From contig NZ_FOXJ01000003.1 of NCBI RefSeq assembly GCF_900115685.1, positions 62,001 through 126,000 on the forward strand: 64,000 nt of DNA, written 5' to 3'. The position numbers and the translations under genes were made by a program. Shown piece after piece: positions 49,532 through 58,427 of the stretch. The notes below the pieces were generated by a model. That model worked only from the letters and a program-made list of their open reading frames with translations. It did no database searches and had not been told where the DNA came from. Within the stretch, counting starts at the first letter, position 1, and each line of letters begins with the position of its first letter. The DNA is from Variovorax sp. 770b2. GTDB taxonomy: Bacteria > Pseudomonadota > Gammaproteobacteria > Burkholderiales > Burkholderiaceae_C.

Positions 49532-51150
49532 CGACCGCTGCCTTCCCTCTCCTGCCCTTTTCCGCCGTGCGCGAGCGACTCGTTGCGCGCGAAGAGACGG
49601 CGCTGCTCGATGTGCGGGAGGAAGATCCGTTCGCGCAGGAACACCCGCTGTGGGCCGCGAACCTGCCGCTCTCGAAGATCGAGATCGAGGCCTGGCGGCG
49701 CATTCCGCGGCGGGACACGCTCATCGTGCTGTACGGCGCGCATGACGGCACCGATCTCGCGCCGCTCGCGGCACGCACCTTCGCTGCGCTCGGCTACACG
49801 AACGTGCATCTGCTCGAAGGCGGCCTGGAAGGATGGCGCGCGGCGGGCGGCGAGCTGTTCGGCGACGTGAACGTGCCGAGCAAGTCGTTCGGCGAACTGG
49901 TCGAGCACGAGCGGCACACCCCCTCGCTCTCCGCGCCCGAGGTGAAGGCGCTGGTCGAAGGCAAGGCCAACGTGGTGGTGCTCGATGCGCGCCGCTTCGA
50001 CGAGTACCAGACGATGAGCATTCCCTCGGCCACGAGCGTGCCCGGCGCGGAACTGGTGCTGCGGGTGCGCGAGCTGGCACCCGATCCGGCGACGCAGGTG
50101 ATCGTCAATTGCGCGGGCCGCACGCGCAGCATCATCGGCACGCAGTCGCTGGTGAATGCGGGCATTCCGAACCCGGTGGCGGCGCTGCGCAACGGCACGA
50201 TCGGATGGAAGCTCGCAGGGCAGGTGCTGGACCATGGGGCCGGTCGGCAGGCGCCGGCCGCGGTGTCCGATGCGCATCGCGCGCAGGCACAGGTCGATGC
50301 GCGGCGCGTGGCCGACAAGGCCGGCGTGCGGCGCATCGCGCTCGATGCGTTGCAGACGCTGGAGGCGCCGGGCCGCACCGTCTATCGCTTCGACGTGCGC
50401 ACGCCAGAGGAATATGCGGCGGGCCATCTCCCCGGCTTTGCGAGCGCGCCCGGCGGACAACTGGTGCAGGAGACCGACCACCAGGTGCCGGTGCGCGGCG
50501 CGCGCATCGTGCTGGCGGACGACGACGGCGTGCGCGCATCGATGAGCGCGTCGTGGCTCGCGCAGATGGGGTGGGAGGTCTATGTGCCCGACACGGCGCC
50601 TTCTGCTTCGGCGTTCACTGAAACCGCGACGCCATCGCCCACCTACCCGCCGGTTGCAGCGACCGTCGGAGAAATCGCTCCCAAGGCACTGGCCGAATTG
50701 TTGAAGCAACCCGGCACCGCCGTGCTCGACGTGACCACCAGCGCCAACTATGTGAAACGCCACATCCCGGGTGCCTGGTATGTGATTCGCGCGCAGCTCG
50801 CGGGCGCGGTCGATGCGGTGATTCCTGCATCGCAGCGCTATGTGCTGACATGCGGCAGCAGCCTGCTCGCGCGCTATGCCGCGGCCGACCTGCGCGCGCT
50901 GCTCGATGCGCGTGGACAACGCGATGCCGAAGTGCTGGTGCTCACCGGTGGCAACGCGGCGTGGTTCGCGGCGGGCTTCGACGCCGAGACCGGCGAGACG
51001 CGCCTTGCGACGGCGCGCACCGATCGCTATCGCCGGCCCTACGAAGGCACCGATGCGCCCGCGGAAGCCATGCAGGCGTATCTGGATTGGGAGTACGGGC
51101 TGGTCGCGCAACTGGGACGCGATGGAACGCATCACTTCAAGGTGATCTGA
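49528..51150 (+). CDS. Four-domain rhodanese-like sulfurtransferase
   Basis: The product is 540 residues with four rhodanese-like modules. Module 1 ends in LYGAHDG and lacks the cysteine. Module 2 has VNCAGRTRS with Cys 195 and a CDC25-like arginine loop. Module 3 reads LADDDGVRAS, again without cysteine. Module 4 has LTCGSS with Cys 442. So two active and two probably structural modules alternate. Rhodaneses move sulfane sulfur between thiols and acceptors such as cyanide or sulfite. It overlaps the cupin gene by four bases, so the two are coupled and may pass sulfur on. The operon ends in the terminator at 51170. Confidence 0.92.
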   Translation: MTTAAFPLLPFSAVRERLVAREETALLDVREEDPFAQEHPLWAANLPLSKIEIEAWRRIPRRDTLIVLYGAHDGTDLAPLAARTFAALGYTNVHLLEGGLEGWRAAGGELFGDVNVPSKSFGELVEHERHTPSLSAPEVKALVEGKANVVVLDARRFDEYQTMSIPSATSVPGAELVLRVRELAPDPATQVIVNCAGRTRSIIGTQSLVNAGIPNPVAALRNGTIGWKLAGQVLDHGAGRQAPAAVSDAHRAQAQVDARRVADKAGVRRIALDALQTLEAPGRTVYRFDVRTPEEYAAGHLPGFASAPGGQLVQETDHQVPVRGARIVLADDDGVRASMSASWLAQMGWEVYVPDTAPSASAFTETATPSPTYPPVAATVGEIAPKALAELLKQPGTAVLDVTTSANYVKRHIPGAWYVIRAQLAGAVDAVIPASQRYVLTCGSSLLARYAAADLRALLDARGQRDAEVLVLTGGNAAWFAAGFDAETGETRLATARTDRYRRPYEGTDAPAEAMQAYLDWEYGLVAQLGRDGTHHFKVI

Positions 51151-51169
51151 CCGGTCGGGTCAGCCAAAG

Positions 51170-51202
51170 AAAAAAGGCCGGGGATCACCCGGCCTTTTTT
51201 TT
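51170..51202. terminator. Bidirectional intrinsic terminator
   Basis: GGCCGGG (51176-51182) pairs with CCCGGCC (51188-51194) over a 5-base loop, with six A before and eight T after. It lies between the convergent rhodanese and rhlE genes and should stop both. Confidence 0.9.
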
Positions 51203-51219
51203 CGCAGCGTTGGAGCCGA

Positions 51220-52704
51220 TCAGCTCGGCTCGGCGCTCTTGAACAGCGCCGCGACCTTGCGCTTGCTCTTGATGTTGCTCGAGATGCCGCGCGCGGGCGC
51301 TGCCTTGGCGGCGGCTTCCCATGCCGGCGTGGCATCGGCCTCGCCCGGCTCGTAGGGCTTGTCGAAGAAGGGATCGCGCGGTGCGGAAGGCGCACGGTGC
51401 GGGCGTCCGCCACCGCCGGTGCCGCGACGGGGGGCGTCGGCACCGAAGCTGCTGCTGCTGCGTTCGCGCGGCTGGTCGAGCACGTCGCGTGCGTCGCCGG
51501 CTTCGCCTTCTTCGCGCCAGTGGCGGCGTCCGTCGTTGATGCGGCCGCGCGGGCGGTCTTCCTCGAACTCGACGGGTTCGAGCTCGATCTTCTTCTTGAT
51601 CAGCTTCTCGATGTCGGCCACCAGGCGCGCATCGTTGCCGCCGCTGGCAAAGCTCACGGCCAGGCCCGAGGCGCCGGCGCGGCCGGTGCGGCCGATACGG
51701 TGCACGTAGTCTTCGGCGTTGAACGGAATGTCGAAGTTGAAGACGGCGGGCACGTCCTTGATATCGAGGCCACGGGCCGCGACATCGGTGCACACCAGCA
51801 GGTCGACTTCGCCGGCCTTGAACGAAGCGAGCGCCTTCAGGCGTTCGTCCTGGCTCTTGTCGCCGTGCAGTGCGGTGGTACGCAGACCGTCGCGCTCCAG
51901 CGAGCGTGCGAGGCGCGCGCAACCGAGCTTGCTGTTGACGAACACGAAGGCCTGCGTGATGCCGCGCTGCTTGACGATCTGCTTGAGCGCACGGCGCTTG
52001 TCGTCGTCCGAGACGCTGTAGAAATGCTGCTCCACGGTGGAGGCCGTTTCGTTCGGCCGTGCCACTTCGATGGTGACCGGGTTCTGCAGGTAGCTGCCGG
52101 CAAGGCGCTTGATTTCGGGCGAGAACGTGGCCGAGAACAGGAGCGTGGTGCGCTGCTTGGGCAGGTAGCTCAGGATGCGCTGCAGGTCGGGCAGGAAGCC
52201 GATGTCCAGCATGCGGTCGGCTTCGTCGAGCACCACGTATTCGACCTGGTTGAGCACCGCGTTCTTGGCTTCGATGTGATCGAGCAGGCGCCCCGGCGTG
52301 GCCACCAGCACCTCGACGCCGCGCTTCAACTCCAGCGTCTGCGGCTTCATGTCGATGCCGCCGAACACCACCGTGCTGCGCAGGTTGGTGTACTTGGCGT
52401 ACAGCTTGACCTGTTGCGCGACCTGGTCGGCCAGTTCACGCGTGGGCAACAGCACCAGTGCGCGCACCGGATGCCGCGCGGGCGAGGTGGAGGCGTTTTC
52501 GTGCTTGAGCATGCGCTGCAGCAAGGGGAGCGAGAACGCCGCCGTCTTGCCGGTGCCGGTCTGCGCGGCGCCCATCACATCCTGGCCCGAAAGCACGACC
52601 GGAATGGCCTGCTCCTGGATCGGTGTCATGGTCTCGTAGCCCATTTCGGCTACGGCGCGGGCCAGCGGTTCTGCCAGCGATAGATTGGAGAAGGAGCTTG
52701 TCAT
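51220..52704 (-). CDS. rhlE: DEAD-box RNA helicase, RhlE family
   Basis: The product is 494 residues. Motifs run in order: Q motif (GYETMTPIQEQAIP), motif I AQTGTGKT (47-54), PTRELADQ, TPGRL, VVLDEADRMLD, SAT, the C-terminal RecA domain with VFVNSK, TDVAARGLDI and HRIGRTGRAG. The tail is basic and glycine/arginine-rich (RPRGRINDGRRHW), as in RhlE proteins that act in ribosome assembly and RNA decay. It ends at the shared terminator. Confidence 0.95.
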   Translation of the reverse strand: MTSSFSNLSLAEPLARAVAEMGYETMTPIQEQAIPVVLSGQDVMGAAQTGTGKTAAFSLPLLQRMLKHENASTSPARHPVRALVLLPTRELADQVAQQVKLYAKYTNLRSTVVFGGIDMKPQTLELKRGVEVLVATPGRLLDHIEAKNAVLNQVEYVVLDEADRMLDIGFLPDLQRILSYLPKQRTTLLFSATFSPEIKRLAGSYLQNPVTIEVARPNETASTVEQHFYSVSDDDKRRALKQIVKQRGITQAFVFVNSKLGCARLARSLERDGLRTTALHGDKSQDERLKALASFKAGEVDLLVCTDVAARGLDIKDVPAVFNFDIPFNAEDYVHRIGRTGRAGASGLAVSFASGGNDARLVADIEKLIKKKIELEPVEFEEDRPRGRINDGRRHWREEGEAGDARDVLDQPRERSSSSFGADAPRRGTGGGGRPHRAPSAPRDPFFDKPYEPGEADATPAWEAAAKAAPARGISSNIKSKRKVAALFKSAEPS

Positions 52705-52777
52705 TGAGCCCGCTATTGTCGCATTGCCGCAAAAAACGGCAGTGACGGCGCCGTGACAACGTCCGCGCCGGCGGTAT

Positions 52778-52796
52778 TGCTATTTATTCAATAGCA
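52778..52796. repeat. Short palindrome upstream of rhlE
   Basis: TGCTATT (52778-52784) and AATAGCA (52790-52796) form perfect seven-base arms over TATTC, in the 131-bp region between ypfJ and rhlE. AT-rich hairpins of this look are frequent in Comamonadaceae intergenic regions (from memory). It may be a dispersed element or an operator. Confidence 0.45.
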
Positions 52797-52835
52797 CTTA
52801 AGTCAACAAACATGGGCCTTGCGCGCCCACGAAGC

Positions 52836-53729
52836 TCAAAGATTGCGCGCGTTGAAGGTGTCGCACGACTTCATGTCGCCGCTCTGATAACCCGCGCCGA
52901 ACCACTTCTGGCGCTGTGCGCTGGAGCCGTGGGTGAAGCTGTCGGGCACGACCGCGCGGCCCGCGGAACGCTGCAGCGCGTCGTCGCCGATCTTCTGCGC
53001 GGCGTTCATCGCCGCCTCGATGTCGCCCGGGTCGAGCCACTTCTTCGACTCCTGCGAATGGTGCGCCCACACGCCCGCGAAGCAGTCGGCCTGAAGCTCG
53101 ACGCGCACGCTCACCGCGTTGTTCTGCGACTGGCTCAGGCGCCCGCGCATGCCGTCGACCTTGGCGGTGATGCCCAGCTCGTCCTGCACGTGGTGGCCGA
53201 CCTCGTGCGCGATGACGTAGGCCTGCGCGAATTCGCCCGGCGCGCCGAGCTGGTTCTTCAGCGTTTCGTAGAAGCCCAGGTCGATGTAGACCTTCTTGTC
53301 GCCGGGGCAGTAGAACGGGCCCATGGCCGATTGCCCCGTGCCGCAGGCCGTGGGCGTGGCGCCGCGGAACAGCACGAGCCGGGGCGCCTGGTAGCTGCCG
53401 CCGTTCTGCCGGAAGATGTCGGTCCACACCACTTCGGTGTTCTTGAGCACCGTCGAGACGAACGCCGCTTCGCGGTCGCCGGAAGGCGGCTTGGGTGCGG
53501 GGCCCTGCGGTGCCTGCTGCACCTGCTCGGTACCGCCGCCCCCGCTGAGCAGGCTCAGCACGGTGAGCGGGTTGATGCCGAAGACCCAGCCGGCGATCAG
53601 CGCGACCGCGATGGTGCCGATGCCGATGCCGCGGCCGCCGATGAAGCCGCCTCCGCCACCACCGCCGCCGCCACCTTCGCCGCGGCGATCTTCAACGTTG
53701 TCCGATTGTTCGTTGCCTTCCCATCTCAT
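52836..53729 (-). CDS. ypfJ: Neutral zinc metallopeptidase (YpfJ family)
   Basis: The product is 297 residues. It begins with an acidic stretch and a run of glycines, then a membrane segment (GIGTIAVALIAGWVFGINPLTV). The peptidase domain holds HEVGHHVQDELG (zinc ligands) with the third ligand in VELQADCFAGVWAHH. Substrates are unknown. It runs in the same direction as rhlE, with a 131-bp gap. Confidence 0.93.
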   Translation of the reverse strand: MRWEGNEQSDNVEDRRGEGGGGGGGGGGFIGGRGIGIGTIAVALIAGWVFGINPLTVLSLLSGGGGTEQVQQAPQGPAPKPPSGDREAAFVSTVLKNTEVVWTDIFRQNGGSYQAPRLVLFRGATPTACGTGQSAMGPFYCPGDKKVYIDLGFYETLKNQLGAPGEFAQAYVIAHEVGHHVQDELGITAKVDGMRGRLSQSQNNAVSVRVELQADCFAGVWAHHSQESKKWLDPGDIEAAMNAAQKIGDDALQRSAGRAVVPDSFTHGSSAQRQKWFGAGYQSGDMKSCDTFNARNL

Positions 53730-53829
53730 CGCAGTCTCCTTCCCGGCCTTGCAGAAATGTGGCCGGATAGTTGCTGGATGGTACTTGCCCCCGGGGCCGG
53801 TGGCGTAACCGGCAGTCAGGGCACCGGGA

Positions 53830-54396
53830 TCAGGTCTTGGGCAGCGTCACGCCGCGCTGGCCCTGGTACTTGCCGCCGCGGTCCTTGTAGCTGGTCTCGC
53901 AGACTTCGTCGCTCTCGAAGAACAGCACCTGCGCGCAGCCTTCGCCCGCGTAGATCTTGGCGGGCAGCGGCGTGGTGTTGCTGAATTCCAGCGTCACGTA
54001 GCCTTCCCACTCGGGCTCGAACGGGGTCACGTTGACGATGATCCCGCAGCGCGCGTACGTGCTCTTGCCAAGGCAAATGGTCAGCACGTTGCGCGGGATG
54101 CGGAAGTACTCGACGGTGCGCGCCAGCGCGAAGCTGTTGGGCGGGATGATGCAGTAGTCGCCGTGCATGTCCACGAAGCTCTTCTCGTCGAAGTTCTTCG
54201 GGTCGACCACCGTGCTGTGGATGTTGGTGAAGACCTTGAATTCAGGCGCGCAGCGGATGTCGTAGCCGTAGCTGGAGGTGCCGTAGCTGATGATCTTGTG
54301 GCCGGAGGCTTCGCGGACCTGGCCGGGCTCGAAGGGCTCGATCATGCCGGTCTGCTCGGCCATGCGCCGAATCCATTTGTCGCTCTTGATGCTCAT
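53830..54396 (-). CDS. dcd: dCTP deaminase
   Basis: The product is 188 residues, the standard Dcd length. MSIKSDKWIRRMAEQTGMI is the typical start; SYGYDIRCAPEFKVF, CLGKSTYARCGI, the catalytic glutamate region GYVTLEFSNTTPLPAKIYAGEG and the final DRGGKYQGQRGVTLPKT are all conserved. The enzyme makes dUTP from dCTP for thymidylate synthesis. The frame is open 16 codons upstream, but the family start is at 54396. Confidence 0.97.
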   Translation of the reverse strand: MSIKSDKWIRRMAEQTGMIEPFEPGQVREASGHKIISYGTSSYGYDIRCAPEFKVFTNIHSTVVDPKNFDEKSFVDMHGDYCIIPPNSFALARTVEYFRIPRNVLTICLGKSTYARCGIIVNVTPFEPEWEGYVTLEFSNTTPLPAKIYAGEGCAQVLFFESDEVCETSYKDRGGKYQGQRGVTLPKT

Positions 54397-54469
54397 ATGC
54401 GGTCGCCGATGCTGCTGCGGGGGGAATGGCGCGAATTGTGGCACGCGCCAAACGCCCCGCCCTCCTCGC

Positions 54470-55756
54470 TCAGCCCGCCTGCGAAATCACGGTGCGCTCG
54501 ACCAGCCGGTCATCGCCCAGCACGATCATCGCGAACAGCAGTTCCTCGAGGTTGTTGGCCAGCTTCGTCTTGCGCGCCAGCAGTGGCGTGGCCGAGGGAT
54601 TCAGCACCAGGAAGTCGGCCTCGCAGCCCGGCTGCAGGTTGCCCACCACGCCACCCAGTCCCAGCGAACGCGCCGCGCCGCCGGTGTGGTGCCACCACAG
54701 CCGCGAGGGCGGGATGCTCAGGCCGGTCTTGGTCTGGCCCTCGCGGCCCACGTAATAGGCGGCCAGCATCGTGTGGAAGGGGCTGAAGCTGGTGCCGCCG
54801 CCCACATCGCTCGCCAGGCCGTAAGGCGACTCGATGCGGTCGGCCGCGCCGAAGTCGAAGAAGCCGCTGCCCAGGAACAGGTTGCTCGTCGGGCTCACGG
54901 CCGCGGCCGTTTTCGTCTCGCGCATCAGGCGGCGGTCTTCGTCGTCGATGTAGATGCAGTGCGCGTACACGGCGCGCTCGCGCATCAGGCCGAAGCCGGC
55001 GTACACGTCCAGGTACGAGCGCGACTTCGGGTAGAGCTCCCGCGCCCACTGCACCTCGTCGCGGTTCTCGGCCACGTGCGACTGGATCCAGGTGTCGCCG
55101 TACCTGGCGGCCAATTCGCCGGCACCGCGCATCTGCGCATCGGTGCTGGTGGGCGCGAAACGCGGCGTGATGGCGTAGCCCAGGCGGTCGACGTTGTGCC
55201 ACTTGCGGATCAGCGACTCGGTATCGACGAGGCTCTGCTCGGTCTGGTCGCGCACGCCGTCGGGCGAGTTGCGGTCCTGCAGCACCTTGCCGGTGATCAT
55301 GCGCAGCTGGCGGCGCTGCGCGCTCTCGAAGAAGGCATCGACCGAGGCGACGTGCGAGGTCGCGAAGGTGAGCGAGGTGGTCACGCCGTTGCGCAGCAGC
55401 TCGTCGAAGAACACATCGGCCACTTCGCGCGAATGCGCGGGGTCCACGAACTTGGCTTCTGCGGGGAATGTGTAGTTCTCGAGCCAGGGCAAGAGGCCCG
55501 GCGATGGCGCACCGATGATGTCGGTCTGCGGAAAGTGGATGTGCATGTCCACGAAGCCCGGCGCAAGGATGCGGCCCGGCAGATGGGTCACGTCGGCATC
55601 GGGATGGCGCGGCGACACGGCGGCGTGGCTGCCGGCAGCGAGGACGCGCTGGCGACCGGCGCTGTCGGGGGCGACGACCAGGAGGCCGTCTTCATCGAAA
55701 ACGGGCAGGCCGGCGTCGTCGAATCGCAGGAGGGAGGCGCGGTAGGCTTTTTTCAT
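54470..55756 (-). CDS. guaD: Guanine deaminase
   Basis: The product is 428 residues with the ATZ/TRZ amidohydrolase fold. Zinc-binding motifs are FVDMHIHFPQTDIIG, QSHVAENRDEV, AHCIYIDD and the SDVGGGTSFSPFHTM aspartate. PSPGLLPWLENYTFPAE and HHTGGAARSLGL are guanine-deaminase signatures. It converts guanine to xanthine for salvage or degradation. It lies downstream of the propeller pseudogene in the same direction. Confidence 0.95.
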   Translation of the reverse strand: MKKAYRASLLRFDDAGLPVFDEDGLLVVAPDSAGRQRVLAAGSHAAVSPRHPDADVTHLPGRILAPGFVDMHIHFPQTDIIGAPSPGLLPWLENYTFPAEAKFVDPAHSREVADVFFDELLRNGVTTSLTFATSHVASVDAFFESAQRRQLRMITGKVLQDRNSPDGVRDQTEQSLVDTESLIRKWHNVDRLGYAITPRFAPTSTDAQMRGAGELAARYGDTWIQSHVAENRDEVQWARELYPKSRSYLDVYAGFGLMRERAVYAHCIYIDDEDRRLMRETKTAAAVSPTSNLFLGSGFFDFGAADRIESPYGLASDVGGGTSFSPFHTMLAAYYVGREGQTKTGLSIPPSRLWWHHTGGAARSLGLGGVVGNLQPGCEADFLVLNPSATPLLARKTKLANNLEELLFAMIVLGDDRLVERTVISQAG

Positions 55757-55803
55757 CGTGGCTGCGGAGGGTAATGCAGCCCCGCGCCGCCGCAATTTCC
55801 ATG

Positions 55804-55824
55804 CGCATATGAGTGCTATATGCG
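55804..55824. repeat. Perfect inverted repeat upstream of guaD
   Basis: CGCATAT (55804-55810) and ATATGCG (55818-55824) flank GAGTGCT, 48 bp upstream of the guaD start and 22 bp after the pseudogene end. It could be an operator or a short hairpin. Confidence 0.45.
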
Positions 55825-55845
55825 GAATGCACTCTCCAGCGCCCC

Positions 55846-56840
55846 TCAATCCCGCGGCAACGCGTGCGACTGGATGTCGAAGGGCACGCCGCGCGGCACG
55901 GGCCCGTCGCCGTCCTTGCGCGTGGTCAGCAGCGCGTACTTCGACTCGATGAAATAGACGCGGTCGCCCCGCACCGCGCCCGACGACGGATCGTTGAGCC
56001 CGGCCACCACCGTTTGCAGTCCGAGCTTCGCGCCCTCGACCCGCGCCACCGTGACCTGTCCGCCGTACGGGCCGTCGCCGAAGGCATTGCTCTCGAACAG
56101 CACCAGCCGCCCCGGCTTCCAGGCGCGGATCGCATCGACGTTCTTCATCACGCGCGGCGCCTCGACGCGCGTGACCTCGCCCGCCCGGCCGTCCGCGCCC
56201 AACCCGATGCGCAGCAGATGCGACGACGCCGCCACGAGGCTCACGTACACGTCGCGCCCGCCATCGATGGCGATGCCGTTCAGCCCCTTGTAGGGCCCTT
56301 CGCCGGCGAGCGCCGGGTCTTCCTTCCAGACCGTGAACGCGGCCGCGCCCGGCGCGAGCCGCAGCACGCGCGGATGGAAGGAGTCGGTCACGTAGACGTT
56401 GCCGTGCGCGTCCTGCGCCAGGTCGTTGCAGTAGCCCGCATCGGGCACCGCGTAGCTCGCGCGCGGCGCGCCGGTGGCCAGGTCGTAGCGCTTGAGCGCG
56501 CTCGGCGTCTGCGGCACGGTGGTGAAGCCGCTGTTGCCCGAGCACACCCACAGGGCCTGGTGCTTCGCATCGACCAGCACGCCCTGCCCGTTCGCCAGGC
56601 CATTGGCGCCGGGCTTCACGAGCACCTCGGCCTTCGGCGCGGCGCCCGGCTTCAACCGGGCGACCGCGCCCTGGCGCCAGCTGCCGACGTAGAACGCACC
56701 GTCCGGGCCGATGGCGACGCTCTCCGGGTACCAGTCCTCGGGCAGCGCTCGGGCAGCGCCTGCACGACAGGCGGTGCGGCAGTGGCGACCGTCGTGGCGA
56801 GCGCGAGCAGCGCGCCTGCAAGCCGTGTGCGCCTCTTCAT
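55846..56840 (-). pseudogene. Secreted SMP-30/NHL-like propeller protein, broken by an 11-bp duplication
   Basis: A start at 56840 gives a clean signal peptide (RRTRLAGALLALATTVATAA), but the frame breaks after residue about 35. The rest of the gene is intact in another frame: DWYPESVAIGPDGAFYVGSW, then repeated propeller blades (GVLVDAKHQALWVCSGNSG, GYCNDLAQDAHGNVYVTDSF, GLNGIAIDGGRDVYVSL). The break coincides with a perfect tandem 11-bp duplication at 56738-56759. Removing one copy restores a frame of 327 residues. The start overlaps the SDR stop (ATGA), so the gene is in its operon. Confidence 0.85.
56738..56759 (-). repeat. Perfect tandem 11-bp duplication causing the frameshift
   Basis: The 11-mer TCGGGCAGCGC occurs at 56738-56748 and again at 56749-56759. 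It lies within the signal-peptide/mature junction of the propeller gene, and deletion of one copy restores the open frame. Confidence 0.9.
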
Positions 56841-57442
56841 TGCCACACGCGAAACACGCGTCCCGTCAGCGGTCCTTCGATGCTGCGCACATAGGCCAGC
56901 GCCACGCGCGCGGCCGGTACGGTCTCGACACCCGGAAAGAGCGCGCCATACGCCGCCAACGATTCCGTCAGCAGCGTCGGACTCACCGCATTGATGCGCA
57001 GGCCCCGCGGCAACTCGATCGCTGCGCCTTTCACGAACCCTTCGACCGCCGCATTCATCGCCGCCGCATTGCTTCCCCCACGAACCGGGTCTTCGGCCGC
57101 CACCCCCGTGGTCAGCGTGATCGAACCGCCATCGGCCAGCACATGCTGGCCCAGCAGCGCGAGCCGCACCTGGCCGAGCAGCTTGTCCTGCAGGCCGACG
57201 TTGAAATCGGCCGGCCGCATTTCGGCGAGCGGCCCGAAGAACAGGCCGCCAGCCGCCGAGACGATCGCATCGACACGCCCCACCGCGGCGTATAGCGCCT
57301 GGACGCTCGCATCGCTCGTGATATCGACCTGCAGGTCGCCTCGCGTGCGACCTGCGCGCACCACGTCGTGCCCGCGTTCGGCCAGCACCCCGGCCACCGC
57401 ACTGCCTATGGCACCCGTAGCGCCCACCACAAGAATCTTCAT
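56837..57442 (-). CDS. Short-chain dehydrogenase/reductase (compact)
   Basis: The product is 201 residues with an N-terminal Rossmann motif (VVGATGAIGSAVAGVL), a short core (DAIVSAAGGLFFGPLAEM) and the segment RGLRINAVSPTLLTES. The usual YxxxK catalytic pair is not evident: the place shows SNAAAMNAAVEGFVKGAAIE, with K but no Y. That matches a subgroup of atypical SDRs. It is divergent from the LysR gene, and its end overlaps the propeller pseudogene start. Confidence 0.85.
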   Translation of the reverse strand: MKILVVGATGAIGSAVAGVLAERGHDVVRAGRTRGDLQVDITSDASVQALYAAVGRVDAIVSAAGGLFFGPLAEMRPADFNVGLQDKLLGQVRLALLGQHVLADGGSITLTTGVAAEDPVRGGSNAAAMNAAVEGFVKGAAIELPRGLRINAVSPTLLTESLAAYGALFPGVETVPAARVALAYVRSIEGPLTGRVFRVWQ

Positions 57443-57502
57443 GACAAACCTCGCTGAATGAATCAAGAAGCGCCCATTGTTTTGCGAACTGATAGTTTGA
57501 TA

Positions 57503-57525
57503 AATTGCCATCCGGTTCGGCAATT
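57503..57525. promoter_or_regulatory. LysR-type operator candidate
   Basis: AATTGCC (57503-57509) and GGCAATT (57519-57525) are perfect inverted arms with a 9-bp centre, 20 bp before the LysR start at 57546. A second small repeat, AACT-GAT-AGTT, lies at 57487-57497. Both fall in the 103-bp SDR/LysR divergent region. Confidence 0.6.
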
Positions 57526-57545
57526 CGAAACTCTGGGTTCTCAAT

Positions 57546-58427
57546 ATGGACAAGCTGCGCGCCATGGAAGTCTTCGTCGCGACGGTGGACGCGGGCAGCT
57601 TCGCCGCTGCGGCCGAGGCGCTCGATCTCTCGGCCGTGATGGTCGGCAAGCACATCCGCGCGCTCGAAGACCAGCTGGGCGCGCGCCTGCTCGAGCGCAC
57701 CACGCGGCGCCATGCGCTCACGGAGATCGGCGCGGCCTACCTGGAGCGCTGCCGCGATGTGCTCGCGAGCGTGCACACCGCCGATGGCGTGGCCGAGTCG
57801 CTGCGCGCCAAGCCGCAGGGCGTGCTGCGCGTCACGGCGCCGGTGGCGTACGGCGCGCACCGGCTCACGCCGGTGATCGGCGACTACATCGCCGCCTATC
57901 CGCAGGTGAAGGTGGATCTGGTGCTCAACGACCGCGTGGTCGACCTGGCCGAAGAAGGCTTCGACTGCGGCATCCGCTCGGGCGCGGCGGTCGATGAACG
58001 CCTCATCGCACGGCCGCTCGCGCTCGCGCGCATGTTCGCGGTCGCGAGCCCCGCATGGGTCGCGCGCCACGGCCAGCCGAAGCACCCGTCGGACCTCGAA
58101 GCGTTCCCGCTGCTGGGCTTTGCCACCTGGGGCCCGAACCATTCATGGCGCTTCACGCGCGACGGCCAGACGGTGCATGTGCCCGTGCGCGGCCCGCTCA
58201 CCACCAACAACGGGCAGGCCTTGCTCGCCGCCGCGATGGCCGGCGTGGGGGTGGTCGTGCAGGCCGATGCGCTGCTCGGCCCCGCCCTGGCCTCGGGCCA
58301 GGTGGTTCAGTTGCTTGCGGAGTGGGAACTGCCGACGCGCCCGGTGCACATCATGCGATTGCCCGAAGCGCGGCCGAGCGCCAAGCTGCGCACCTTCGTC
58401 GACTTCGTGGTCGAGCGGCTGGGTTGA
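57546..58427 (+). CDS. LysR-family regulator divergent from the SDR gene
   Basis: The product is 293 residues with the winged helix (DAGSFAAAAEALDLSAVMVGKHIRALEDQLGARLLERTTRR) and the effector domain of the CrgA-type subgroup (VKVDLVLNDRVVDLAEEGFDCGIRSG). It is transcribed away from the SDR and propeller genes, with the AATTGCC/GGCAATT repeat between, so it probably controls them. It is convergent with the BMP-type gene, one base apart. Confidence 0.92.
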   Translation: MDKLRAMEVFVATVDAGSFAAAAEALDLSAVMVGKHIRALEDQLGARLLERTTRRHALTEIGAAYLERCRDVLASVHTADGVAESLRAKPQGVLRVTAPVAYGAHRLTPVIGDYIAAYPQVKVDLVLNDRVVDLAEEGFDCGIRSGAAVDERLIARPLALARMFAVASPAWVARHGQPKHPSDLEAFPLLGFATWGPNHSWRFTRDGQTVHVPVRGPLTTNNGQALLAAAMAGVGVVVQADALLGPALASGQVVQLLAEWELPTRPVHIMRLPEARPSAKLRTFVDFVVERLG

